Of a DNA stretch of 64,000 bases, positions 53,498 to 61,359 are shown in pieces. The translations under genes and the position numbers were made by a program. The notes below the pieces were generated by a model, which was not told the origin of the DNA, did not search any database, and saw only the letters and a list, made by a program, of their open reading frames with translations. Source of the stretch: Thermococcus thermotolerans (GTDB taxonomy: Archaea > Methanobacteriota_B > Thermococci > Thermococcales > Thermococcaceae); contig NZ_CP102602.1 in assembly GCF_024707485.1 (NCBI RefSeq), positions 1 to 64,000 on the forward strand, written 5' to 3'. The first letter of the stretch is position 1. Every line of letters starts with the position of its first letter.

Positions 53498-54308
53498 GCT
53501 TCTTGACCTTTCCCGCCTTTATCTCGACGTAGCCAGCCCTCTTGAGGAAGCGCAGGACTTCCTCGACGGCCTTTGGGGAGTAGTTTACCACGAGGGTTCC
53601 CTTTTCTGTGGGTATCGATATCGGCGCCACCCTTACGAAGCCTTTGACCAGCTCCTCCTCCGGAACCTTGTCACTGCCAAGGGCCTTGAGTATTTCCCCC
53701 GCCAGTATCGAGCGGCCTATCAGTGCAAAGTAAACCCTCAGCAGGTAGTCCTCCGGGAAGTAGCGCGATGCTATCTTTCCGAGGGCGTTGATTTTACCTA
53801 TGTCCAGCTCCAGTATCTCGAACTCGTACTCCATGGCGAGGTCAGTGAAGGCGAACTGCTTTGCAACTCTCTCCGCGCTTTCAGGACTGTGGACGAGGTT
53901 GAAGGGGAACTTGAACTCAAAATGGAGCTTTGTAACGTCGACCCCTTCCTTCAGCCTGATGACCCCGTCGCTGTACTCTATTGCACCGTTCCTCGTTAGC
54001 TGGTCGAGGAGCTCTGCAACCCACGGGCCCTCCTGGATCAGGGTCTCGAATCTCTCCCCAACTTTGATGTGTTCCAGAATGTGGTTAAGGCTCTCCCTGA
54101 AAGAGAGGAACCCCTCCTTGAGGGCCTCCCTGTCAGCGCCCTCAATAACATCGATCTGCGCGCTTATCTCCTCAAGCGTTCCCTCAAGCAGGTAGCCAAC
54201 AAAGGCCTCGTAGCCGAGTCTCTCATGAAGCTCGAACTTGATACCCTCCTTCCTCAGGTCTTCGAGAAACGACTTTCTTACCGCTTCGTTCTTTGTTACG
54301 AGCCTCAT
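53481..54308 (-). CDS. Conserved hypothetical protein
   Basis: This 275-residue soluble protein is not recognised. It appears mixed alpha/beta, with a possible winged-helix part at the C-terminus (SPKAVEEVLRFLKRAGYVEIKAGKVKKL) and another at residues 95-130 (LLDQLTRNGAIEYSDGVIRLKEG). The two suggest DNA or protein binding. It is divergent from the LSm gene, with a short promoter gap of about 60 bp. Confidence 0.72.
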   Translation of the reverse strand: MRLVTKNEAVRKSFLEDLRKEGIKFELHERLGYEAFVGYLLEGTLEEISAQIDVIEGADREALKEGFLSFRESLNHILEHIKVGERFETLIQEGPWVAELLDQLTRNGAIEYSDGVIRLKEGVDVTKLHFEFKFPFNLVHSPESAERVAKQFAFTDLAMEYEFEILELDIGKINALGKIASRYFPEDYLLRVYFALIGRSILAGEILKALGSDKVPEEELVKGFVRVAPISIPTEKGTLVVNYSPKAVEEVLRFLKRAGYVEIKAGKVKKLRDLV

Positions 54309-54372
54309 CTTATCACCGAACCGGAAACGGTTAAAAGCCTTATAGGTTTTTGGTCTCTGGGGGTGAGGTCAT

Positions 54373-54588
54373 ATGGGGGAGAAGCAGTACCTGCTCGACA
54401 GAACCCTTGAGATCTGGAAGGGGAAGAGGGTAGCTCTGGCGGTTAGCAACGAGCACTCCTTTACTGGAATCCTTGAAGACTTCGATGAGGAGGTCATACT
54501 CATCCGTGACGTCTCCGACATAGCCGGAAACAAGGCAAAGGCGCTGATAGTCAAGATAGAGGACATGAACTGGATAATGCTCCTGTGA
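54373..54588 (+). CDS. Sm-like (LSm) protein
   Basis: This 71-residue protein has Sm1 and Sm2-like strands: LEIWKGKRVALAVSNEHSFTGILEDFDEEVILIRDV and KALIVKIEDMNWIML. It would form a ring of six or seven and bind RNA, though its Sm motifs are more divergent than canonical archaeal SmAP1. GGGGGTGAGGTCAT precedes ATG 54373. The MobB fusion starts 9 bp after it. Confidence 0.85.
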   Translation: MGEKQYLLDRTLEIWKGKRVALAVSNEHSFTGILEDFDEEVILIRDVSDIAGNKAKALIVKIEDMNWIMLL

Positions 54589-54597
54589 GGGATTGGT

Positions 54598-55332
54598 ATG
54601 AAGGCGGTTGCCTTTGTGGGCTTCAAAAAGAGCGGAAAAACGACGGCCGTCGAATCAGTGGCCAAAGTACTGAAGGAGAAAGGTTACCGTGTTGCCGTAG
54701 CGAAGAGCATGCACGCCGATTTTGACCGGGAAGGGAGCGACACCTGGAGGTTCTCGCGGATCGCAGATACCGTTGTGGTTCGCGCCCATGACACCGACGC
54801 GGTGCTCTTCAGGGCCAAGGACATCAACGCGCTATTCTCGATGGTTTCAGCTGATTTCCTCCTGATGGAGGGATTCAAATCAATCCAGCACGTGCCGAAG
54901 GTTATATGCGCCAAAGACGAGGCGGAAGTGGGGGAGCTCAACGATGGACTGGCCGTAGCGGTGAGCGGGATCATAGCTTCCACCGGCGTTGAGGAGATGG
55001 ACGGCCTTCCCGTGATAGATGCCACCAGAGAGCCAGAAAAGCTCGCCGATATCGTGGAGAGGAGGGCTTTCATGCTCCCCAACATAGACTGCGGCCTCTG
55101 CGGCTTTAAGTGTGCCGAGATGGCGAGGATGATAGTCAATGGTGAGAAAACCCTGAAGGACTGCGTCGTCCTCAGCCAGAAACCGAAAGTAACCGTCAAG
55201 ATAGACGGCCAAGTCCTGCCGATGAAGGACTGGGTGCAGGAGCTGGTTGAGAAGACGATAAGGGGCATGCTGTCGAGCATGAAGGGCTACCGCGAGGGGA
55301 AGAGGATAGAGATAGTGATTAGAACTGAATAG
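54598..55332 (+). CDS. MobB-type P-loop protein fused to Fe-S domain
   Basis: This 244-residue protein has an N-terminal MobB-like NTPase with a P-loop GFKKSGKTTAVES near 8 and SMHADFDREGSDTWRFSRIADT near 38, as in molybdopterin-guanine dinucleotide synthesis. The C-terminal part (about 160-200) carries a DCGLCGFKCAEMAR cluster with a further Cys, fitting a 4Fe-4S site. Such archaeal fusions are linked to molybdenum or tungsten cofactor handling, important for Thermococcales tungsto-enzymes. It converges with a PIN toxin gene (14-bp overlap). Confidence 0.88.
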   Translation: MKAVAFVGFKKSGKTTAVESVAKVLKEKGYRVAVAKSMHADFDREGSDTWRFSRIADTVVVRAHDTDAVLFRAKDINALFSMVSADFLLMEGFKSIQHVPKVICAKDEAEVGELNDGLAVAVSGIIASTGVEEMDGLPVIDATREPEKLADIVERRAFMLPNIDCGLCGFKCAEMARMIVNGEKTLKDCVVLSQKPKVTVKIDGQVLPMKDWVQELVEKTIRGMLSSMKGYREGKRIEIVIRTE

Positions 55333-55801
55333 TATTCCAGAAAGAACTTGGTGTGAGTTCTACTATCTCTTTAGCCACTCCAAAGTCCGTGTCAAAAGTG
55401 GCAACCTTCTTTGCCCCATATTCGAGTGCCGTGGCTATTATCCTTGCATCGTGGGGCAGGAGTTTGTAGAACTTCATTAGAACCAAAATCTTCGCCCAGT
55501 CACGAGAATCTGGAACGATCATGATGTCAAATCTATCGAGAACCGCAAGTGCCCGCTTTCCAGTTTCATAGACAAATTCTAGGAGCTCATCGTTTTTTGC
55601 GATCCTCTTTTTGAGACTGAGAGTGGAGTTTATGCCGAAGTTCCTTCTGACCTCGCGCTTGATGGCAATGAAGAGGAACTCATCAACCACGGTGTCTGAG
55701 GTTACTTTGGGCTCCTTTGAAGTCAGTATATCTTCGGCGAAGTCAGCAAACTCTCCGTTGGTGGTGTAGTGGTAGAGAACACTCGTATCAATGTATATCA
55801 C
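55319..55801 (-). CDS. PIN-domain toxin (VapC family)
   Basis: This 160-residue PIN-domain RNase has all expected acidic motifs: MIYIDTSVLY near 1-10, TVVDEFLF near 40, LLPHDARIIATA near 117 and ATFDTDFGVAKE near 137. Unlike the PIN at 6079-6501, the first Asp is intact. Its ATG overlaps the TGA of the antitoxin gene (ATGA). Confidence 0.9.
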   Translation of the reverse strand: MIYIDTSVLYHYTTNGEFADFAEDILTSKEPKVTSDTVVDEFLFIAIKREVRRNFGINSTLSLKKRIAKNDELLEFVYETGKRALAVLDRFDIMIVPDSRDWAKILVLMKFYKLLPHDARIIATALEYGAKKVATFDTDFGVAKEIVELTPSSFWNTIQF

Positions 55802-55986
55802 TGCTCGTTCACCTCTGCCCTGAGAATTCTGAACTCTTCGTTTGTTCCACCCTCCCCGAACATACCCCTCCTCACTGTCTTGGAGAGCTCTCTTATCTCT
55901 CTCCGCACTTCCTCGGCCTCAAGCAACTCCCGAATCGTCCTGATATCAAGTTCTCCCATGAGTCTTTTTATCGTGAGGTCCTCCAT
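55798..55986 (-). CDS. VapB-type antitoxin
   Basis: This 62-residue charged helical protein (starts MEDLTIKRLMGELDIRTI) lies directly upstream of a PIN toxin and overlaps it by 4 bp. The form, size and location match archaeal antitoxins; the sequence itself is not diagnostic. GTGAGAAC precedes the start. Confidence 0.75.
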   Translation of the reverse strand: MEDLTIKRLMGELDIRTIRELLEAEEVRREIRELSKTVRRGMFGEGGTNEEFRILRAEVNEQ

Positions 55987-56057
55987 GTTCTCACCCGCTT
56001 ATTCAGTATTGGTTGCAATGCTTAAAACGTTTAGTGACCTTAGCCTATCGGATTCCA

Positions 56058-56079
56058 CAATCCCTTGACAAAGGGGTTG
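56058..56079. terminator. Stem-loop between VapB and JAMM genes
   Basis: CAATCCCTT and AAGGGGTTG form a 9-bp stem (one G:U or mismatch) with loop GACA. It lies about 20 bp beyond the 3' end of the JAMM gene on the minus strand. It could end that transcript or protect its 3' end. Confidence 0.4.
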
Positions 56080-56099
56080 TCCCTGAGAACTGAAAATGT

Positions 56100-56507
56100 T
56101 TATTCCTTCCCTGTGATCTCAACTTCCAACTCGCGGATTTCTTCATTTTTCAGCACGTACGCCCCGTAGTTTCCTCTCTCGTCAACTATCAGCCAGGCGA
56201 CCGACCAGAGCCTCATGCCCTTTAAATCCCTCCCGCTCGGAACGGGTGGGCACTTCAGGTGGGAGTGGAATATCCCAACCACCTCAAGGCCCCGTTCCTC
56301 GGCCTCGTCGATGACGTTCACCATCTCGACCGGCTCCATCTCAAAAGCGGTTGGAGAATTCAGCCTGTTGGGAACGAATCGAACTTCTTCGACGATGAAG
56401 TTTTCACCCTTCCGCCTTCCGAAGAGGAAGCCGCACACCTCGACGGTGCTCCTTTCTGCCATTTTGATAATTGCCTTTAAATCATCCTGTCGGATTATCA
56501 GTCTCAT
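56100..56507 (-). CDS. JAMM/MPN-domain metallopeptidase
   Basis: This 135-residue JAB1/MPN protein has the JAMM zinc site: Glu in CGFLFGRR region near 26, then HSHLKCPPVPSGRDL near 82-96 (HxHx10D-type). Archaeal members remove SAMP ubiquitin-like proteins or act on cysteine-rich carriers. ATG 56507 is chosen over a longer frame to 56588, which has no start signal and overlaps the divergent small gene. It shares a TATA-like CTTATAAAG (about 56528-56538) with that gene. Confidence 0.88.
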   Translation of the reverse strand: MRLIIRQDDLKAIIKMAERSTVEVCGFLFGRRKGENFIVEEVRFVPNRLNSPTAFEMEPVEMVNVIDEAEERGLEVVGIFHSHLKCPPVPSGRDLKGMRLWSVAWLIVDERGNYGAYVLKNEEIRELEVEITGKE

Positions 56508-56571
56508 GGTTAAAACTCCCCCGTTAGACTTATAAAGCTTGGAGATGTGACAACGCTCTGCCGGTGATACG

Positions 56572-56721
56572 ATGAAATGGGCCCTCACCCTCCACGGCGG
56601 GGAAAACCACGGCGAAACAATGGTCTTTGAGGCCGAAACGGCCGACGAGGCAAGGAGGCTCGCGCTCCAGGAGCTTAGACGGAAGGAAGCGAGGGTCTTC
56701 GAGCTCGAAAAGATTGATTGA
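56572..56721 (+). CDS. 49-residue small protein, paralogue 1
   Basis: A short frame starting MKWALTLHGGENHGETMV and ending in a charged helix LALQELRRKEARVFELEKID. GGTGATACG precedes ATG 56572. It aligns without gaps to the 49-residue protein at 56916-57065, giving a beta-beta-alpha-beta pattern. Divergent from the JAMM gene. Function unknown; too short for most gene finders. Confidence 0.7.
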   Translation: MKWALTLHGGENHGETMVFEAETADEARRLALQELRRKEARVFELEKID

Positions 56722-56765
56722 TTCTCTCTGTCCTTCTTCCCACCCTCTCGCGGGGGCGTATTTCA

Positions 56766-56847
56766 TTGTCCTTCTGTGGATATTATGACGTTGGTGTGCA
56801 TGGATGTACTTTTTGGGTTGTGAATTCTTGTCCATTCGTGGACATTA
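56766..56847. repeat. Imperfect direct repeat between 49-residue paralogues
   Basis: TTGTCC-N5-GTGGATATTA (from 56766) and TTGTCC-N5-GTGGACATTA (from 56828) are about 16/20 identical, 62 bp apart. In the second copy TGTCCA-TTCG-TGGACA is a perfect 6-bp dyad with a four-base centre (56829-56844), placed just ahead of a TATA-like CTTATAAAG near 56861. Likely binding sites for a regulator of the second paralogue. Confidence 0.55.
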
Positions 56848-56915
56848 AAATACAATAATACTTATAAAGCTCCCCCAATGTTTCATCACTGCTGGTGATA
56901 TATGGGGGTGGTACC

Positions 56916-57065
56916 GTGCTGGTTAGGATCGTGTACTACTTCGACCACACGCTCCCGGAGGAGCGTATCGTGGTGACCAACGACGTGAGAAAGGCCGAGG
57001 AGATAGCCAGAGAGGAGATGAAAAAGCTCGGGGCCAGGGAGTACGAGGTTGAGTGGGTGGCCTGA
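56916..57065 (+). CDS. 49-residue small protein, paralogue 2
   Basis: A short frame starting at GTG 56916 (MLVRIVYYFDHTLPEERI) and ending EIAREEMKKLGAREYEVEWVA. GGGGGTGG lies six bases upstream. It matches the length and charge pattern of the 56572-56721 protein (shared Glu15, Ala27, Ala31, Glu34, Ala40-Arg41, Glu44, Glu46). A TATA-like box lies about 50 bp ahead. Function unknown. Confidence 0.7.
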   Translation: MLVRIVYYFDHTLPEERIVVTNDVRKAEEIAREEMKKLGAREYEVEWVA

Positions 57066-57068
57066 ACC

Positions 57069-57551
57069 TCACCCGTGCCCTACGGCCTGCTCAAGTCCAT
57101 AGATTATCAGGACGAGGCCGAGCCACGTCGCCACGAAGTAGGCAGTTATCGCGACGAAGTGGAGCGGTATGGCAACCAGGAGCATGAGTCCGCCGGTCTT
57201 CAGCATCTCCGCCCCGGTATCGTCGGACATCCTAGATAGGGCGCGGTAGAGGAAGTAGAGGCTCAGGAACTGCAGGACCAGGAAGACTACATGAACGGTG
57301 CTCACCACCGCGGGGCTGGTCTCCACCGGGGTTATTCCGAGTGTTCTGCTCCACCCGGAGATTCCGAGGACTATTTTCGCCCCGTAGAGGGGGAGTGAGG
57401 CGATGAACACGATGAGCGACCTTTTGATGGCCTCCCTGTACTCCGGGAGCTCCCCCATGAGGAGCCAGAGCCCCACGATGGCCAGCGGGTAGATGTACAT
57501 CATCAGAACCAGCGTGAGTGCGAAAAGAACCTCAAGCCTTCTAACGTTCAT
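57069..57551 (-). CDS. Hypothetical membrane protein
   Basis: This 160-residue protein has four membrane segments (about 6-32, 45-68, 82-105 and 120-150) and short loops. No motif identifies a family. Its 3' end lies 3 bp from the second 49-residue gene on the other strand, and its start faces the 3' end of the CDC48 gene with a hairpin between. Confidence 0.72.
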   Translation of the reverse strand: MNVRRLEVLFALTLVLMMYIYPLAIVGLWLLMGELPEYREAIKRSLIVFIASLPLYGAKIVLGISGWSRTLGITPVETSPAVVSTVHVVFLVLQFLSLYFLYRALSRMSDDTGAEMLKTGGLMLLVAIPLHFVAITAYFVATWLGLVLIIYGLEQAVGHG

Positions 57552-57592
57552 GGAACCACCGTAGAAGAATCGGTCTCAAAAGTTAAAAGGTT

Positions 57593-57609
57593 GAGGGGTT
57601 AAGCCCCTC
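57593..57609 (-). terminator. Hairpin after CDC48
   Basis: GAGGGG and CCCCTC form a perfect 6-bp stem with loop TTAAG. On the minus strand a T-rich stretch (AACCTTTTAACTTTTG) follows. It lies about 28 bp beyond the CDC48 stop, fitting a terminator for that transcript. Confidence 0.55.
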
Positions 57610-57636
57610 GCCCTGCGCGAACGCTGGGTCTTGTGG

Positions 57637-60024
57637 TCAACCCCTTGCCTGCTTGAACTGCTCCTGTATCTTCCTGTAGTACTCCATGGTCTCCTCGCTA
57701 ACGCTGGGGCCTATCTTCTTCATGGCCTCCTCGAAGTCCTTCATCGTCACCTTGACCCTCTGTCTTATCTCGTCGGCCTTCATGCCGGGCCTTATGATAC
57801 CCTCCTGGAGCGCTCTCCTCATGGCCAGCATAGCGGCCTCTCTCACTACCGCCTCGATGTCCGCACCGGTGTAGCCTTCGGTTCTCTTGGCAAGCTCTTC
57901 GAGGCTGACATCCTCTGCCAGCGGAACCTTCCTGGTGTGGACCTTGAATATCTCCAGTCTGGCCTTCTCGTCCGGCGCTGGGACAAGTATGAGCCTGTCA
58001 AACCTTCCTGGCCTGAGGAGCGCCGGGTCTATTATGTCAGGCCTGTTGGTCGCTCCTATAACCACAACGCCGCTGTTCTCCTGGATTCCGTCCATCTCGG
58101 TGAGTAGCTGGTTGATGAGCCTGTCGGTGACGCGGTTGACATCGGTTCCCCTGCGCGGAGCGATGGCATCAATCTCATCTATGAATATCACCGTCGGAGC
58201 CGCCTGCCTCGCCTTTCTGAATATCTCCCTGATGTTCTTCTCGCTTTCTCCAACCCACTTGCTGAGCACCTCCGGGCCTTTGATGGCAATGAAGTTCGCC
58301 TCGCTCTCGTTGGCAACGGCCTTCGCCAATAGCGTCTTGCCCGTTCCAGGCGGACCATAGAGGAGTATCCCCTTTGGCGGGGTGATTCCGAGTCCCATGA
58401 ATGCCTCGGGGTACTTGAGCGGCCACTCGACGGCCTCTTTGAGCTCCTCCTTGACCTCCTCCAGTCCGCCTATGTCGTCCCAGCGGATGTTCGGAACCTC
58501 AAGGAGCACCTCTCTCAGAGCCGACGGCTCGACCATCTTGAGGGCCTCGTAGAAGTCCTTCCTGGTGACCCTGAGCTCCTCAAGGACCTCCTTGGGTATG
58601 TGCTCAGCCTCAAAGTCTATCTTGCCCTCCTTAATGAGCCTCCTCAGAGCGGCCATTGCTGCCTCTCTCGCGAGAGCGGCTAAGTCCGCACCGACGAAGC
58701 CGTGGGTGACCTCAGCCAGCTCTTCCAGCAGGGCATCGATAAGCCTGGCCTTGACCTCGTCGTAGAGCTTCTCGTCTACCTCCTTGAGTATCTCCGGAAT
58801 CTCTTCGTCCCTCGCGTTTTTGACCTTCATCAGGGCCCTCTCGGCGCTCTCGCGGTAGGCGTCGTTTCTCTCCAGCTCCTCCAGTATCTCGATGACCCTG
58901 CCCTTTCTGAACTCGGGCTCGATGGGCATTCCCCTGGTGTGTATCTGGAGTATCTCCTTCCTGCCGGTCTTGTCGGGAACCCCAACCTCAAGCTCGCGGT
59001 CGAACCTTCCGGGCCTCCTCAGTGCCGGGTCTATGGCGTCCGGCCTGTTGGTGGCGGCGATAACTATGACCTTTCCGCGGCTCTTGAGACCGTCCATGAG
59101 CGTGAGCAGCTGGCTGACGACACGTTTTTCGACCTCGCCGTGGGTCTCTTCCCTCTTGGGCGCTATCGCGTCGATCTCGTCTATGAAGATTATCGCAGGC
59201 GCGTTCTCTTCGGCCTCCTTGAAGACCTCCCTAAGGCGCTCCTCGCTCTCGCCGTAGTACTTGCTCATTATCTCCGGCCCGTTGATGGCTATGAAGTGCG
59301 CGTTGGCCTCGTTCGCTACCGCCTTTGCAAGGAGGGTCTTACCGGTTCCCGGCGGACCGTAGAGGAGCACGCCCTTTGGAGGCTCGATGCCGAGCTTCTC
59401 GAATATCTCCGGGTGCTTGAGCGGGAGCTCTATCATCTCCCTGACCTTCTGGATGACGTCCTTGAGGCCGCCGATGTCCTCGTAGGTTACGCCGAGTGCC
59501 GCCGTCTTGGATACCTCCTTAACGGGTTTCTCGCTGACCTGGAACTCGGTGAACTCGGTTATCTGGACTATCCCCGCTGGAGTCGTCGCGGTGACCACGA
59601 AGGTCAGCTCCTGGCCGAGTATGCCGACCTTGATGTAGTCGCCCCTGACGACTGGCCTGCCGACGAGCCTGCTGTGGAACCACTCAACGAAGTCGTGGCC
59701 GAAGCGTATGGGCTCGGTTGGTGCAACGATGACCTTTTTTGCCTCCTTGACCTCGGCCTTCCTCACGGTAACCTCGTCGCCGAGGCCGACGCCGGCGTTC
59801 TTCCTTATGGTTCCGTCCATTCTGATGATGCTCAGTCCCTCGTCCTCCGGATAGGCCGGCCAGACGACGGCGGCGGTGTTCTTGGTTCCGATTATCTCGA
59901 TGATGTCACCGCTCTGGACACCGATCTCGCGCATGGCTTTGCGGTCTATCCTAACTATTCCCCTGCCAACGTCACGCTGATAGGCAGAGGCAACCTTGAG
60001 CTTGACCTCCCTCTTTTCGGCCAT
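57637..60024 (-). CDS. CDC48/VAT AAA ATPase
   Basis: This 795-residue unfoldase has an N-domain (1-180), D1 (Walker A GPPGTGKT 223-230, Walker B IIFIDEID 278-285) and D2 (Walker A 557-564, [14 protein letters not shown], Arg-finger region NRVTDRL). It forms hexamers that thread proteins to the proteasome. D1 carries an extra charged helical segment of about 65 residues (370-438) where most CDC48/VAT proteins run straight from HTRGMP to [16 protein letters not shown] precedes the ATG. It lies next to Hsp20. Confidence 0.95.
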   Translation of the reverse strand: MAEKREVKLKVASAYQRDVGRGIVRIDRKAMREIGVQSGDIIEIIGTKNTAAVVWPAYPEDEGLSIIRMDGTIRKNAGVGLGDEVTVRKAEVKEAKKVIVAPTEPIRFGHDFVEWFHSRLVGRPVVRGDYIKVGILGQELTFVVTATTPAGIVQITEFTEFQVSEKPVKEVSKTAALGVTYEDIGGLKDVIQKVREMIELPLKHPEIFEKLGIEPPKGVLLYGPPGTGKTLLAKAVANEANAHFIAINGPEIMSKYYGESEERLREVFKEAEENAPAIIFIDEIDAIAPKREETHGEVEKRVVSQLLTLMDGLKSRGKVIVIAATNRPDAIDPALRRPGRFDRELEVGVPDKTGRKEILQIHTRGMPIEPEFRKGRVIEILEELERNDAYRESAERALMKVKNARDEEIPEILKEVDEKLYDEVKARLIDALLEELAEVTHGFVGADLAALAREAAMAALRRLIKEGKIDFEAEHIPKEVLEELRVTRKDFYEALKMVEPSALREVLLEVPNIRWDDIGGLEEVKEELKEAVEWPLKYPEAFMGLGITPPKGILLYGPPGTGKTLLAKAVANESEANFIAIKGPEVLSKWVGESEKNIREIFRKARQAAPTVIFIDEIDAIAPRRGTDVNRVTDRLINQLLTEMDGIQENSGVVVIGATNRPDIIDPALLRPGRFDRLILVPAPDEKARLEIFKVHTRKVPLAEDVSLEELAKRTEGYTGADIEAVVREAAMLAMRRALQEGIIRPGMKADEIRQRVKVTMKDFEEAMKKIGPSVSEETMEYYRKIQEQFKQARG

Positions 60025-60096
60025 TTTTCACCACCTCCACACTTTTCATGACCGATGATCGTGAGATTTAATGTTTTTATTTTACTTGGGGGTTGT

Positions 60097-60198
60097 AGGG
60101 GGCAGAGCCCCCTCAGGTATTAAATTAAAGCGGGGTCGTGGGGCGAAGCCCCACATCGGGGGTTTGATGGTAGAGGAAGATAAGGGGGTGTCCCCCTT
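60097..60198. repeat. Three tandem perfect hairpins between CDC48 and Hsp20
   Basis: AGGGGGC-AGA-GCCCCCT (60097-60113), GTGGGGC-GAA-GCCCCAC (60138-60154) and AAGGGGG-TGT-CCCCCTT (60182-60198) are each perfect 7-bp stems with 3-nt loops, 25-28 bp apart. They lie just after the Hsp20 stop on its transcript. They may terminate or stabilise that mRNA, or be remnants of a dispersed repeat. Confidence 0.65.
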
Positions 60199-60220
60199 GT
60201 CTTCCCTTACAACGAAAGGG

Positions 60221-60703
60221 TCACTCGATCTTAACCTCGAAGCCCTCACCCTCGCCCTTGCTCGGCTTCTTCTTGGGTATCTCTATCTCAAGGACACCGT
60301 TGTTGTAGCGTGCCTTGGTCTTCTCTGGAATGACCTCTTCTGGCAGTCTGATGACCCTTCTGTAGCCGCTGTAGTAGCGCTCAATCCTTATTGCTCCCTC
60401 AGTCTCAAGCTCCTTCTCGCGCCTCACCTGGGCTTCGAGGTAGACGGTGTCTTCGGTAACGCGGAGCTTGATGTCCTCCTTTCTGACGCCGGGGAGCTCG
60501 ACGGTTATGACGAACCTGTCACCGCGGTCGAATATGTCCACGAAGGGCTCGCGCCAGGTCTCGCTGACGAACTCGTAGCGCTCTGGCTCGGCCTTCCAGA
60601 GCCTCGGGCCGCGCATGATGTCCCTGAAGATGGCGTCGATCTCCTCCTGAATCTCCCTCATCAGGTCGAAGGGGTCCCAGTAGCGGTCCCTCCTCCAGAC
60701 CAC
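60221..60703 (-). CDS. hsp20: Small heat-shock protein Hsp20
   Basis: This 160-residue alpha-crystallin-type chaperone has an N-terminal arm, the ACD core (about 50-140, DRFVITVELPGVRKEDIKLRV, YYSGYRRVIRLP) and the C-terminal IEI motif (GVLEIEIPKK) used to link oligomers. It holds unfolded proteins during heat shock. Its promoter carries a palindrome matching the Phr heat-shock repressor site, directly over the predicted transcription start. Confidence 0.97.
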   Translation of the reverse strand: MVWRRDRYWDPFDLMREIQEEIDAIFRDIMRGPRLWKAEPERYEFVSETWREPFVDIFDRGDRFVITVELPGVRKEDIKLRVTEDTVYLEAQVRREKELETEGAIRIERYYSGYRRVIRLPEEVIPEKTKARYNNGVLEIEIPKKKPSKGEGEGFEVKIE

Positions 60704-60721
60704 GCTCTCACCCCCTCAACC

Positions 60722-60746
60722 TTTTGGTTACCAGTAGTAACTAAAA
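60722..60746 (-). promoter_or_regulatory. Phr-like heat-shock operator
   Basis: On the minus strand TTTTAGTTAC, five bases, then GTAACCAAAA form a near-perfect dyad containing TTTA, TGGTAA and AAAA, the three elements described for Phr sites of Pyrococcus furiosus. The TATA box TTTATAAA (60755-60762) is about 25 bp upstream, so the dyad covers the start site as expected for Phr repression. Confidence 0.78.
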
Positions 60747-60818
60747 GCTCAAGGTTTATAAAGTTTTTCGTCTTTTAATGTGCATCGGTGACTAAAATCT
60801 GAAAAGAACGGGAAAAGA

Positions 60819-61103
60819 TCAAAGGTTGCTCAGCATGCGGACGAGCGGGTAGTAGACGTCATCAAAACTCTCGTTTCCTCTGAGGGGATAAACGAACCTG
60901 ACCTCCTTTCCGTCCACCCTGACTTCCATCTCTCTGGGCTCATTTACCAAGGTGAGCTCCGTAACTTCGAGCATATCACTGACTATCCGACCCCTCCCGA
61001 GAAGAGAACCCCTGATGATGCCTTTATTCAATATATCCTCAAGCCTGGGCCTTAACCCGGTAACCCACTTTGGGCGAAATCTTCGTCTGGTTACAGCCTC
61101 CAT
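60819..61103 (-). CDS. Hypothetical protein
   Basis: This 94-residue protein begins MEAVTRRRFRPKWVTGLRP. ATG 61103 has GGGGGTGG eight bases upstream; a further 73 in-frame codons to 61322 lack a start signal and look non-coding. It has a basic N-terminus and a beta-like C-terminal half (PREMEVRVDGKEVRFVYPL). No family recognised. Confidence 0.65.
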   Translation of the reverse strand: MEAVTRRRFRPKWVTGLRPRLEDILNKGIIRGSLLGRGRIVSDMLEVTELTLVNEPREMEVRVDGKEVRFVYPLRGNESFDDVYYPLVRMLSNL

Positions 61104-61300
61104 GGATCCACCCCCAGAGGTAATGAGGGAAGAAGGGACGGGGCGCTTGGCTACCACCCCCTTTTGGCTTATTGGCACGATCGGCCTATTTTTCAGGGCG
61201 GATTCGAGGCACTGCCGCGTGCTGCTATCCCCACCAACCGGGGACTTCACTGGACCTCTACGACTTTGAAAAATATTAGCTTTTCGGCCAATTTTTTGGA
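61104..61300 (-). other. Long structured leader or small RNA region
   Basis: A minus-strand TATA-like GCTAATATTTTT (about 61268-61280) would place transcription start some 135-150 bases before ATG 61103, which is unusually long for this genome. The leader contains TCCCC-N7-GGGGA (61228-61244) and GCAC-N6-GTGC (61209-61222). Nothing else in the 256-bp gap reads as a gene. Confidence 0.35.
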
Positions 61301-61359
61301 AGATTTGTGTGTTTATGTGCATCCAAATGGAAAAGTTTGAGTTTTTGTTCCCGCTAGAA

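Noticed and set aside
58702-60051. 449-codon open frame on the plus strand
   Set aside because: It is antisense to the CDC48 gene, whose domains are complete; the long opposite frame comes from biased codon use in a GC-rich gene.
61104-61322. 73-codon N-terminal extension of the 94-residue hypothetical protein
   Set aside because: A good ribosome binding site precedes ATG 61103, and the extension crosses the likely TATA box and hairpins.
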